Shown here piece by piece: positions 32,739-43,498 of a DNA stretch of 64,000 nucleotides (position 1 is its first letter; every line of letters begins with the position of its first letter). The notes beneath the pieces were generated by a model. That model had not been told where the DNA came from and ran no database searches. It saw only the letters and a list, made by a program, of their open reading frames with translations. Source of the stretch: Diospyros lotus (Eukaryota > Streptophyta > Magnoliopsida > Ericales > Ebenaceae). The stretch lies in contig NC_068344.1 in assembly GCF_014633365.1 (NCBI RefSeq), positions 14,895,669-14,959,668 of the forward strand, read 5' to 3'. A program made the position numbers and the translations under genes.

Positions 32739-34120
32739 ACACTAATAAAAAAAACTATATTAAGCAACCAACTTTAGAGACAGGATTATTTTCTGTCTCT
32801 AACAAAAATCAAATTCGAGACGAAACTTGGAAAAAAAACAAACATTTCTAATTTAGTAATAGCCAAAGAAATCAAATATTGGAAAAATCTGTTTCTAATT
32901 TGCAACAAAAATCTATCTTTGATTCTATTGTTGACCGTAGAAAAAAGTATCAGAAACGAAAAATCTTTCATCTATAAGGAAAAAAAGATCTCTCTCCGTT
33001 GTTAAACAATAAAATCATCTCTAAATCCATCTCTAAACTTAAAAAGTAGTTAGAGTCGGAGTTTCTTCCATCTTTGAAGGCAAAAGAATAATTTGTTTTT
33101 GTTTTAATATTATTTTTTTTATAAAGACAGATATTCTTCCATTTTTATCCAAAATAGTAATATCATAATAGAGACAGATGTAGAGACATAATTTTTCCTC
33201 TCTAATGTACAATTCAAAATCAGAGACAGATTCAGAGACGGAATTATTTCTTCTCTAATTGTTTCATCTTTAAAGAAAAAAGCAATTTTTCTTTTAGAAT
33301 TACTATTACAAATAAAGATGGAAATTATCCGTCTCTAAGGTGTTTTCATGGTAGAAACGGAATCTGAGATAGAAAAGTTTCGGCTCTGAAGGAAAAAAAT
33401 AATTATTTTTATCTTTTTAATATTATTTTTAAAATAAAGACATATAATATTCCATGTCTATAGAAAATAGAAATATTTGGACAGCAATGGCCTCAGAGAC
33501 GGAATATTCCTTCTCTATTGTCCACTTTCATCTTGGAGATGGAACAATTTTGTCTCCTACGGAAAAAAATAATTTTTTATTCTTTCAATTTAAATTTTAT
33601 AATAAATATAAATATTTGTTTATCTTTATTTAAAATACTAATTTTTTTAATCGAAAAGGTTTTAGAGACGAATCAATTTCATCTTTAAATTGGAATTCTA
33701 TATTTAAGACGGACCAGACATAAAATATTTTTGTCTTTGATATAAAAAAAAAAATATTCTTTTAATGTTCTTTTGTCTAGAGATAAAATCATAATTTGAA
33801 TAGACATGATCTCATAAACCAAATTTTTTCGTCTCTATTTTGCAATTTTATCTTAAAGGTGGATTTAGAGATTGAATTTTTTCATCTATAAAAAAAAAAT
33901 TCTTTTAATTTTATTTTTGTATATAGATGAATACTTTTTTGTCTCTATTCAAAAAACTAATTCAATGATGAAATTAAAGACATAAATGTTTCATCTGAAG
34001 GTAAAAAAATAATTTATTTGTTCTTTTAATATTATTTTTGAATAGAGACATATTTTTCTTTCTGTTCAAAATAGTAATTTTGGACAGAGACAGTCTCTCT
34101 TTCATTAAAATAAACGACTA
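32739..34120. repeat. CACTA-like element end with subterminal repeats
   Basis: Begins with CACTAATAAAAAAAACT, close to the usual CACTACAAGAAAA terminus of CACTA (En/Spm) elements. It is followed by more than a dozen copies, in both orientations, of a short motif GAGACGGAATTTTTC / TTCCGTCTCTAA with many mismatches, the kind of subterminal repeat array that binds CACTA transposase. The opposite CACTA/TAGTG end is not evident, so it is probably a fragment. Confidence 0.55.
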
Positions 34121-35164
34121 CTTAATTAAGTTAGATTGAGTTTTACTCTTAATGTTAATATAAAAATTGATTGTCTAATAATATTTTAAATTTTTTAACT
34201 TAACTCATTTGGGTTTAGCGGTGATGATTGAGCTCAACCTCACCAAAATAATAAGGTTTCAAAGAGTTATAAAATTTATCTTCAATATATATTTTATGCT
34301 TTTAAAAGAACTAATAAAAGTTTTAATACTTCCACATCTTTATAAAAACTATAACTAAATTTATTTCTTTTATTTTGTTCTTTCTTTTATTAAAATATAT
34401 TTTTTAAATAATATATTTTTCAAAAAAATCTTATTTTAAATACCAAACTCAATTTGATCATAATTTATTAGAAATATTTTTTGTCTTCTATTTTCCATAA
34501 TTTACTAAAAAATATTTTTGTAATATTTTTTAAATAACTAATCTTTTTATTCATTTAATATTTTGACACAACTTAACTTGATCAAATTATACAAAGATTT
34601 GTTAAAATATACTTTTGTTATTGTCAAAAATATAACAATTAAAATTTATAGTGCTGGAACATTATACTAAGGTAGAGCAAGGCACAAAATGTGAGGTAAT
34701 CACTAGTCCGAGAAAGGGAAATGTTGTTATCTAGGAAGAACTCATACCACTATTGGGAGAGAGCTTGATAGGCTTATGTCCCTTGAAGAAGCAACTATGG
34801 GCTCGAACAAGCATTAGAATGTTAAAAGCGAGAGGGAAATGGATGATTGCCCAAGAAAGAGCTCTATTGTCCGAGAAAAAGCAATTACAAGGCAAAGCAC
34901 AGTCAGAAGGTACTCGGGGATTCCTCCCGCGCAAACCCTCTAATACTTAAGTTAACACAAGCCATGGTAGTGATGAAAAAGCAAGTTAGAAGTAGTCTGG
35001 GAGAAGAAACGATTCCTCCTCTAGATAAATAAACAGTTTAATGACATGCTTAAGCTTTAAGGATTAGAGGTTGGTGTGTTTTTTTAGTTGTTTAGTATAG
35101 TTGTTCTAGGCATTTTCATCATGATTTTTCATGTCCCCTTGTAAATAGAAGGCAGGGGGTATTT
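34121..35164. other. Gene-free AT-rich region
   Basis: 34130-34640 is very AT-rich. 34640-35030 is richer in GC and has a short ORF (34753-34950) with no recognised similarity. A purine tract GAAGGCAGGGGG occurs near 35147. I see no gene. Confidence 0.5.
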
Positions 35165-36950
35165 ATAACCACCAAACGAGTCTGCCAACTCAAGCATCCC
35201 TCATACCTGGAAAGATGGAAAATAAAAATGAATCGCAAGAATCAGCAAGTATACACAAGAAACAAATGCTACTAAGGCTTAGGAAGAAGATCCTAGTACA
35301 ACTTGCACACCCAGCACCCAAGACACACGCATCCACAGCATAAACCACAAGACAAAGGAAAATCGCATAAATAAACATGCACATAATGGTCTTTAGGGCC
35401 CACATAAAAAACATCAGCACCCAAGTCCCTAACAAACTTGCCACTACCATGAACTAGCATGCATAAACACTTTGCGCTCTAGCGTTGAATCCAAAGCTTC
35501 CCTGGGTCAGTTCCTCCGCTTGTAAATCATGTACACAGATCCTCAGATCCAAATAGGTCTTTCCTCGGGACCTTTCTGAGCTAATCTAAAAGTCTTCCTT
35601 TAGGTTTCCCCCGAGCTAGTCTAAGAAAACTAAGCCAAAGCTCCCTCGGGTTGATCTTCCCATCACCCGGCCCGGCACGATACTCCCACCCGGTATGAAA
35701 GTAGTAATAGTAATAATTATAACCGCGCCTATTAGGACCATGCAATACAAAAAAAAAGAATGTAATGGCGTTGTAAGCATAAATGTAATACAAAACCCCC
35801 ATAAATCAAGCATCATGCCATGTTTTACCCACATAGTAATACACATTTGATGCAATACTCGAGTGAGGCACACTCTAGACACCCTAAGATGCTCGTGTTT
35901 AAGCACTCACAAGATATAGCCCCCCATTGATGCAATTCCCAAATCTCGACACACACTATCAACATCAGATTGTAATTAAATAAATATTAAATTTGCATTC
36001 AAGAGACCCAAGACCCACCATCCGTCACACAACCACCCATCTGGAACCTAACCCAATAAGGTGTAACATCATTCCATAAGAAATTGAGGAGCAATACAAG
36101 CCCCTCTCGACTATGAACAAAACACAACAAGAGATACAAAAATTCCTCAACCACAATTCATTTAGACTTCTCCATAACTATGTAATCAAGATTTTTAACT
36201 TCTAATAAAATAGGCTCACATTTCGAGAAGAAGATGATACAAGGACTTGCCACATAAAGTATAACAAAATAGGAATTTATGGTGGGGAGTAAAAGGGAAC
36301 GAGAACTTGCCTCAGAGAATGCTCTTTATACCGCTAAAAATTATCTGAAAAGCCAATGCCACGGCTCCAAGCCCCTTAAATAAAAAACCAATATATTGAA
36401 CCATAAGAATTATTTATTATAAACATTATCTCAAATATCTTTCATTTAATCGTAACTATTTGTATACTTATCGGACACATGATGTCTAATTTTCTTCTAA
36501 TTTCCTTCTTATAGAAATCCCTCCTCGGTGCATCCACTTTCTCTTTCATTTCCCTCACTCATTTCCTATTTATAGGCATTTTCATGCCTTGGCAGCCAAT
36601 CTTCTCACATTCCCCAAAGGCCTATATTATTTAAGCCATTAAGTCAATGAGAATTATCCTAATTCACTTAGCAGAGATTGCATAAAATGGGGTGAAATTT
36701 GAAGAGGAAAGGGAGCTGGACGCGTGGTCGCTAGAGGCAGTTTCTTGGCTGCTTAATTTGGCGCCTAAACAACGCCATTTTTTATGCCTTGAAGCTGCTA
36801 GAAAATTCCAACATTTTCTCCAAAAGTATTAGTCACCTTTCGCATTCTTACAAGGCTTGAACCAGCAAACTCCAAGCCCCGAGTGCGACCAGCAACCTCT
36901 AACCCCCCCTCAGGCACGTAGCTGCCTGTTCTAACTACCTCTTCCCTTTA
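35165..36950 (-). repeat. Del-type LTR fragment A
   Basis: Shares an ordered series of blocks with 37310-38640: GACTC/AATCAGCAAGTAT, CATAAACCACAAGAC, GGGCCCACA.AAAAAC, CACCCAAGTC.CTAACAAAC, ATGAACT.GCA.GCAT, and CATAATTAAATAAATATTAAAT. Divergence is high. It lacks the terminal TGTAAC. Minus orientation is inferred by comparison with the Tekay LTR. Confidence 0.6.
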
Positions 36951-38988
36951 TGTAACGGCCCGCCTCCCGGAGCTCCCGTTAGCATAGAAGATCTGTGAGA
37001 AGGTCGTTATGTAGTGGCACGAAATCAAGCTTAAATAAGGCATCCATACTATAAGCATAAATGAAGCCTAGCATAGCGGAAGCAAAACTACAAAGCACAT
37101 GCATGCATACATGTCCAACCAGTACCACCGTGGTTATATGATTTATATATTTACAAAGTCCGTGTTGGTACAACTCAAAAGAAAACAAAAGAAACCCCAA
37201 CACTCCTAGAGACTCTAGACACCATAGGACTCGAACAGTTGGGACTGCCTTATACACCGTACTACCCAACCAGCTCACGCGCTGCTACCCTCGCCCTTGA
37301 CCTTGGCTTTTCTTTTGCCTGGAATGATGTTAAAACAAGGGTGAGTCATAAGACTCAGCAAGTATAATAAGAAATAAGGCTAGTACAGTTGAAGGTGTAA
37401 CCCAAACCACCCACATGCCACGTCCATGATTAACAACATATAAGACCATAAACCACAAGCCATGAACAAACTGCATAATTAAATATGCATTTAATAGTCC
37501 TTGGGGCCCACACAAAAGACACCGACACCCAAGTCTCTAACAAACCTACTATTCCCATGAACTGGCAAGCATGAAACCATGAGCCGCTGCTCTCAAAATC
37601 CTATGCACAGAGCCTCATAACAAATTAAGTCTTCCCAAGCTAATCTAAAATCAAGTCTTCCCTCAAGCTTACCTTGAGCTAGTTTAAAAACCTAGCCAAA
37701 GCTCCCCCGAGTTGGTACTCCCGTCCGGCACAAAAGTAATAATAACAATAATAATAACCAAGCGTAATAGAACCATGTGATACACAAATAAGAATGCAAT
37801 GGTGTAGTAAACACCAACGTGATACATTGACTCCCATAAACCAGTCATCAAGCCATACTTTACCCACATAGTAATACACGTTCAATGAAATATTTGTGAA
37901 ATCTAGTCAATCTAAAATGCTCATGTCCAAGTGCTCACACAATATGGCCCTTCATTATGCAATTCTCGGATCCCAACACACACCATCAACATAATACCAT
38001 AATTAAATAAATATTAAATTCACACACAAGAGATCCAAGACTCACAACTGTTACATATTCACCTATATAGAACCTAACCCAACCAGGTGCAGCATCATTC
38101 TCAAGTAAATGGGGCGATACAAAGCCCATCAGCTTATAAAAATAAAACTACAAGGAATCTTTTATTTAACCTGAAATCACAATCGCGGGATTTATAAAAA
38201 AGGGAATAGGTCTGGCAAGGCAAAGAGAACTTGCATCACAAATCAAAGAAAATAATGCAAAAGGAATTTGCAACAAGAAAGAATAGAGAATGGAACTTGC
38301 CTTATTTTCCCTTAATGTTTGCTGGAAAATTAATCCACTGAAAGCTACCTCACTGTCCAGCAAATCACAGCCAAAATAAAAGAGAAAAACAGAACTTCCA
38401 ACTGCAACTAGGAAAAACCACTAAAGAAGCTTACACTAAAACAAAACAAGGTAAGAAAGGAAAACGAAAGAATAAAAGTAACGCTAGCTGGTACCTCCAG
38501 CTTGTTAACAAGCCAAGAAGAGAAGTAAAAACAAAGGACTTGCGGCTTTAACCTGACGCTAGGAGGATCCATCAAGAAGGTCACCTAATCGGCAAGGAAG
38601 AAGAAGAACCAACGGCGAAGGCTTTATATATATATATATATATATATTATACTATATTTATACACCACACCAATTCTAAATGGACAGCACGTGAGTGGGG
38701 AGGAAAAGACCCACTTGTGGAGAAATTCTACCGACTTTCACATTCTTCTAATATCCTATATATATTATATAGATCTCTATATCCTTGCATGCTTAATAAA
38801 CTTGCTATTCCATCTTATATTAATATACAAATATATATTATATGTTATTACTTCTTGGTATTATCTATTATCTTATTTATTATTACTTCTCAACCATATG
38901 TACAACATATCATATAGTATAAAAATAGTTTATGCCCCCAAATTGGAAGGGAGAAACACGCACGGAAATACCGCCCACCAATACAACA

Positions 38989-39047
<59 letters not shown>

Positions 39048-39519
39048 CCTCGAGTCCACCTTCCAACTTGACAGCCCTTTATTCCATTTCCATTACTTTC
39101 TCCTAACTTCTATTAAATTATTTAAATTCATAAGATTTCAATAAATTATAAATTACTTCAAATACTAAAATTAATAATTATTATTTATTTACCTGTAATC
39201 TTGGGCTATCTTATTTTAAAACAAATTTCCCACCAAAGTTGTTTGATCCCATAGCCTCCTTACTTCCTTCCTCTTACTCAACCGCTAGGCTGCCACCATC
39301 ATTGATATATCTTGGCACAATATTTAATTTTATACTAATTAGATGCCTGCCTTTCCTTTTAAACTCAATAAATTTCTAAGAATTCTCATTCACTTCCCAC
39401 ATTCAAATTCAAAAATATATTGAATTAAATTCCTTAAACCCCATACATATATAAATCACCATAATTACATAATTACGTGAGTCACTAATTATTATTTCTC
39501 CAAATATCAGAGCGTTATA
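36951..39519 (-). repeat. Del-type LTR copy B (2569 bp)
   Basis: Plus strand begins TGTAACGGCCCG (36951) and ends GAGCGTTATA (39519; expected TTACA). The minus strand has a TATA box (TATATAAAGCC) near 38625. No matching 5-bp duplication: CTTTA on the left, GATTA on the right. It may be an old solo LTR with mutated flanks or a rearranged copy. Confidence 0.6.
38986..39046. repeat. (TAA)n microsatellite
   Basis: About 19 uninterrupted TAA/AAT units inside LTR copy B. Confidence 0.95.
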
Positions 39520-40195
39520 GATTAAACTTGGGAAAAACCTCTTTAAAGGAATATAAACCTAATGAGTCCTTCTGAAGAAGGATTGGCTAAAGGCGAGCTA
39601 TCATTACCTGGGGAAATAGCAAGTTGTTTACAACTCATGAGTTGTCCAGAATAACGTCCCCATGTTTTTGCGCATGAGTTATCTGAGAGGACATCTCGTA
39701 ATTGCTACCTTGGAGTTCTCTGGGAGAGTGATTCTTCTAACAAAATGTATTATTTGTGTTGTTTAATTCTCTTTTAACAACTAACTTGGAAATGGATCAC
39801 CTCTCTAGGAGAATGATGCTTCCTTTGGAGTTGAGAGTGCTTACTCCAAGGGAACTATGCTAGTGTGCCTTCTTTGGCAGAACTACATATTCTCTAGAAG
39901 ATTATTCAACAACAATCGCTCCTGACTCTTTCCTTAGACTAAAAGTCAAAGGAAAGAGTATCGTTCTTGTATTGAGAAGTGTTTAACTTTCATTAGATTG
40001 GATGTGGAGGCCTTGGATATACACCACAAGAGGAATAGGGCAAAGTATCGATGCCTTCTCATCCTAAAACATGGGGAGAGAAGAATATTGGATGTCAAGT
40101 CATCTATTAAGTTTTTATTTGATGAGGAAATAAAAAAATGCTTGTTGATGATAACGATCAAAATAGTGTATTAGAGTTAGCAGATAATAGAGAAA
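39520..40195. other. Region without recognised gene
   Basis: Unique-looking sequence of moderate GC. No supported ORF. Might be part of the retroelement that contributes 40196-41650. Confidence 0.4.
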
Positions 40196-40935
40196 ATAAT
40201 TGAGTAAGGCTTATAAATCAATTGAGTATGTCAATCTTTTTAATCAAGTACAAATTCATATTACTCGAATAATATACTGATTAGATGTATCAAGTCAAAA
40301 ATTCTATTCTCTTAGTCGAGTATAAAGTTTTATGTAATTGAGTAACCTTCTATATCCCATCTTTTAATCGAATAAAATTATTCTATACTCGAGTAACGTA
40401 CTCATTTAAAATAAGTCTCAAAGCCAATTCACTTAGGTTTACCTTTCTAATCAAGTAAAGTTCATTTGTAATCGAGTAAGCTATTTCAGTCTAAAAGATA
40501 ATCAATTATAAGTTATAGTGTATTCGAGTAAGCATATGTTTATACTCAACTAAATATACATTTGTAATCGAGTAGATAATATATGTTTTTGGCAGAGCAA
40601 ATTAATCAAATACTTAAAATTTTTCATCTAGTAATCATCTAAATATACTCGAGTAAATATCATTTGTAATTGAGTATTTAGTCTCCAAAAAATTAGTAGG
40701 TCTCTGGTACTTTGATGTAATCGAGTACTTAAATTTGTAATCGATCCAAAGTTTAATTTTACTTGACTAAATTGAGCTTTCCAATCTAGTAAGCTTTCAA
40801 TTTTTTGTCGTAAAATTTTAATTGAATACAAGATTTTTGTAATTGAGTAAATCAGAAAAATAGTTGAATACAAACTTCCTATACTCAAGTAAACGTACAA
40901 CTTAGTCGATTAAATTGTTATTTGTAATCGAATAA
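40196..40935. repeat. Cluster of dispersed TCGAGTA motifs
   Basis: Seven exact TCGAGTA and about fifteen variants (TTGAGTA, TCAAGTA, TCGAATA) in 0.74 kb, mostly in the context TTTGTAATCGAGTAA, some in the palindrome TACTCGAGTA. Spacing irregular. Similar in style to the ATCCGGAT cluster at 28671-29505 but with a different motif. Confidence 0.85.
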
Positions 40936-41650
40936 TATTCGATATTTTTTGAATTTATAACTATTACAGAGCATTTAATGTACACAGTTTCTACTTTTCA
41001 GAATATTAAATGCTGATGGATACTTCGCATATAATTTGTGCATGAAAATTGATGTTTTAACTGATTTGTGAGATGTTGTAGAGACACAAAATAGCAGTTA
41101 AACACAAAAAATATTTTTTTATTCAAGATATTCCAAAAGATGCATCAAAGACATGAACACTATATAAAGGGATGGAGTTTGAAAAAACAAAAAAAGAAAA
41201 CAGAGATGCTGAAACTGATCCATACCATTCTCTAAAGACTTCAAGTGCCTCATTTCCTATGATCTTTTGAAAGAAAAAGAAAAAAGAGTGTGCTTCCATT
41301 CTTATATGTTTATCTTTTGTACATCAAAGAGAAGTGTTTAACTTTCTTGTATATCTTGAAATATTCTCTTGTATTTTTTTACTATCACATTATTGTAAAG
41401 TTGTAAAGATTAAGGTTGGCCCTTTTAAAAGGCATTGGTTATGGTTGATTTAGTTGTAAAAACTATTTATTATAAAGGTTTGTAGTTGAACCTCTTGCAA
41501 AAGCTACCCAAAAGTAAGTTTGGATTGACTAAATCCGTGGTTGAGAGCCAAGATAGTAGAATAGACAGATTGCCAAACCACTCTAAAATTCTGATGTGTT
41601 GCAATATTTTATTTTCTATTTACTTTCAACTTTAATTTGTTTAAAATTTT
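40936..41650 (+). repeat. Probable LTR remnant with TATA box
   Basis: CTATATAAAGGG at about 41161, a transcript-like leader, then a T-rich stretch with TTGTATATC/TTGTAAAG signals and a segment GGTTGGCCCTTTTAAAAGGC...GAGAGCCAAGATAG, which resembles the R-U5 part of SIRE-like Ty1/copia LTRs. Ends are not defined and no coding domain is adjacent. Confidence 0.4.
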
Positions 41651-42086
41651 TATAAGGGTGAAAACTTAATGTTGAAAGCGCGCGGGACTCCACCCCATCA
41701 AGAATACCACATTCATATTAAGGATTTCTCACCTTTTGAAAATGTCACTGCTCAATATTAAGGAGTTCCCAAAATAGGCTTGGAGAATGAATATTTAGCA
41801 AGAATACCACATCCATGATGAAGGTCATGGTGTCTTGGTCTCCCTAGCTAATTATTTTGTTCTTTTATGTAATTATCAAGTACTTATAAAAATCTCTTTT
41901 CCATGTGTTGGGCTTCCCTTGAATTTACAATTATTTTGTTGAATTATGAATTTGGTTCATCAATATATATTTTATATACGTGAATTTAAAGTGTTTGACC
42001 AAATTTGGTTTTCTTTAATCTTGTTTCTAACAAGTACAAGATTGGGGCTGAGGATATATATATCTTTATATACTAGTAACACCACC

Positions 42087-42117
<31 letters not shown>

Positions 42118-42578
42118 AAAAAAAAGAAAGAATTTCAAATTTGCCTAAACACAATAAAGTGTGAAAAAATACAATTAGATGGGTGTATGTGTATCTAAGA
42201 GTGGATAAATTATATGAATTACTCATGCGTGCATGTGCAAGTGCGATAATTTGTAAATTATTAAAGTTTGTGTGTGCTGTCGTGTGGTGGGGGGGGGGGG
42301 GGGTAATTTTTATAATTTAAGCATGCTTCTAAATATGCTTATATTTTTCTGTACCATCTATCTATCTATCTATGCATTGAAGATGTGTGATGTGACAAAA
42401 AATGTGACAACTGTTAAGAGTGTGTGATTGGAATATGGAGGGCCTAACGTTGTAATAATCTAAGGGAATTAATTAATTATACGAGAGTCTGATTGGGAGT
42501 TGAGGTGACGGAATGAGGCGAGAGGAGAGAGCATTAGAAATGTGGAGAAATTGAATAGAAAATGTCAAAGAGTACAAT
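41651..42578. other. AT-rich region with homopolymer runs
   Basis: No gene recognised. A run of about 23 C followed by about 19 A lies at 42085-42126 and a G-run at 42290-42303; (TATC)n at 42357-42372. Confidence 0.6.
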
Positions 42579-42579
42579 A

Positions 42580-42905
42580 CGAATCCCAGCTTTAATCCTA
42601 ATCTTAATCCCAACTTTAATCCTAATTCTGATATAAATCCCAGCTTTAATCTTAATCCTAATCCCAATCCTAATCCTAATCCTAATATGAATCCCAGCTT
42701 TAATTCTAATCTTAATCCCAACTTTAATCCTAATCTTAATCCCAACTTTAATCCTAATTCTGATATAAATCCCAGCTTTAATCTTAATCCTAATCCTAAT
42801 CCTAATACGAATCGCAGCTTTAATCCTAATCTTAATCCCAAATTTAATCCTAATTCTGATATAAATCCCAGCTTTAGTCTTAATCTTAATTCGAATCCTA
42901 ATGCC
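42580..42905. repeat. TAATCC-based minisatellite
   Basis: About 330 bp of (T)AATCCTAATCTTAATCCC-type hexamers with a higher-order phrase GATATAAATCCCAGCTTTAATC recurring near 42631, 42762 and 42859. All six frames are open or nearly so (for example repeats of NPNFNPNL), which is a consequence of the repeat and not a gene. Confidence 0.9.
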
Positions 42906-43345
42906 AGCTTTCAAAGCCAGCCTCCTAAGCGACGCGAGCGAGAAAGATTTGTCTTTTCCCATTATTGGCCGATTCTCACTCTCACAGCTTCCTCCACTCC
43001 ACCCACCCCATGCTCTGTCCCAAAGCTTTTCTTTTACCATCCACTCTTCTCGGAATCCCCCGCTTCAGCCGCCCCCCATCTCAATATATATATATATTCT
43101 GTAACAATAATAATATCAAAAGGTAGGACAGGAGATGCTAAAAATGTACAGAATTGACTGAATTTCTTATTTGAAAAATTAATTATAAAATAGTAACTAA
43201 AATATATTTATGTCGAATAAGAGAGTAGCAAGCAGTATTTATAATATTTTTTATAAACTTATTTTTGTCATAAAAAAAAGGTGATAATATTTGATAAATT
43301 TAAAACTTGGGGACGTCACGTGGTGATAGTTTCTCCCAAAGCCCA

Positions 43346-43380
43346 AGTGGTCCATGAATTCTCTCTCTCTCTCTCTCTCT
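43346..43380. repeat. (CT)n tract upstream of the phosphatase gene
   Basis: TCTCTCTC run about 120-150 bp before the start codon, with a second GAGAGAGA run at 43471-43481. Such Y-rich/GA tracts are frequent in plant core promoters and 5' UTRs. Confidence 0.7.
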
Positions 43381-43498
43381 CCCGACTTCGTCGAGGGCAC
43401 GCCTTGACCACAGCTCCGTCGCCAACACATAAAACAATTATTTAGAGAAAGAGGCACTAGCAGTTGGCCAGAGAGAGAGAGAGTATGACCGGGAGGAA

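Noticed and set aside
38691..39071. 126-codon ORF with long Ile run
   Set aside because: The C-terminal half is the (TAA)n microsatellite and the rest is AT-rich LTR sequence.
42085..42126. Long C-run followed by A-run as a biological signal
   Set aside because: Homopolymer length is unreliable in assemblies; several similar C/A and G runs occur (46997-47035, 53744, 56155) without context.
42603..42830. Interstitial telomere sequence
   Set aside because: Units are TAATCC/TTAATCCC with a higher-order phrase, not the plant telomere repeat TTTAGGG/CCCTAAA.
42473..43157. ORFs on both strands coding for repetitive peptides (NPNFNPNL, LGLRLGLKLG)
   Set aside because: They are translations of the TAATCC minisatellite, open in most frames without selection.
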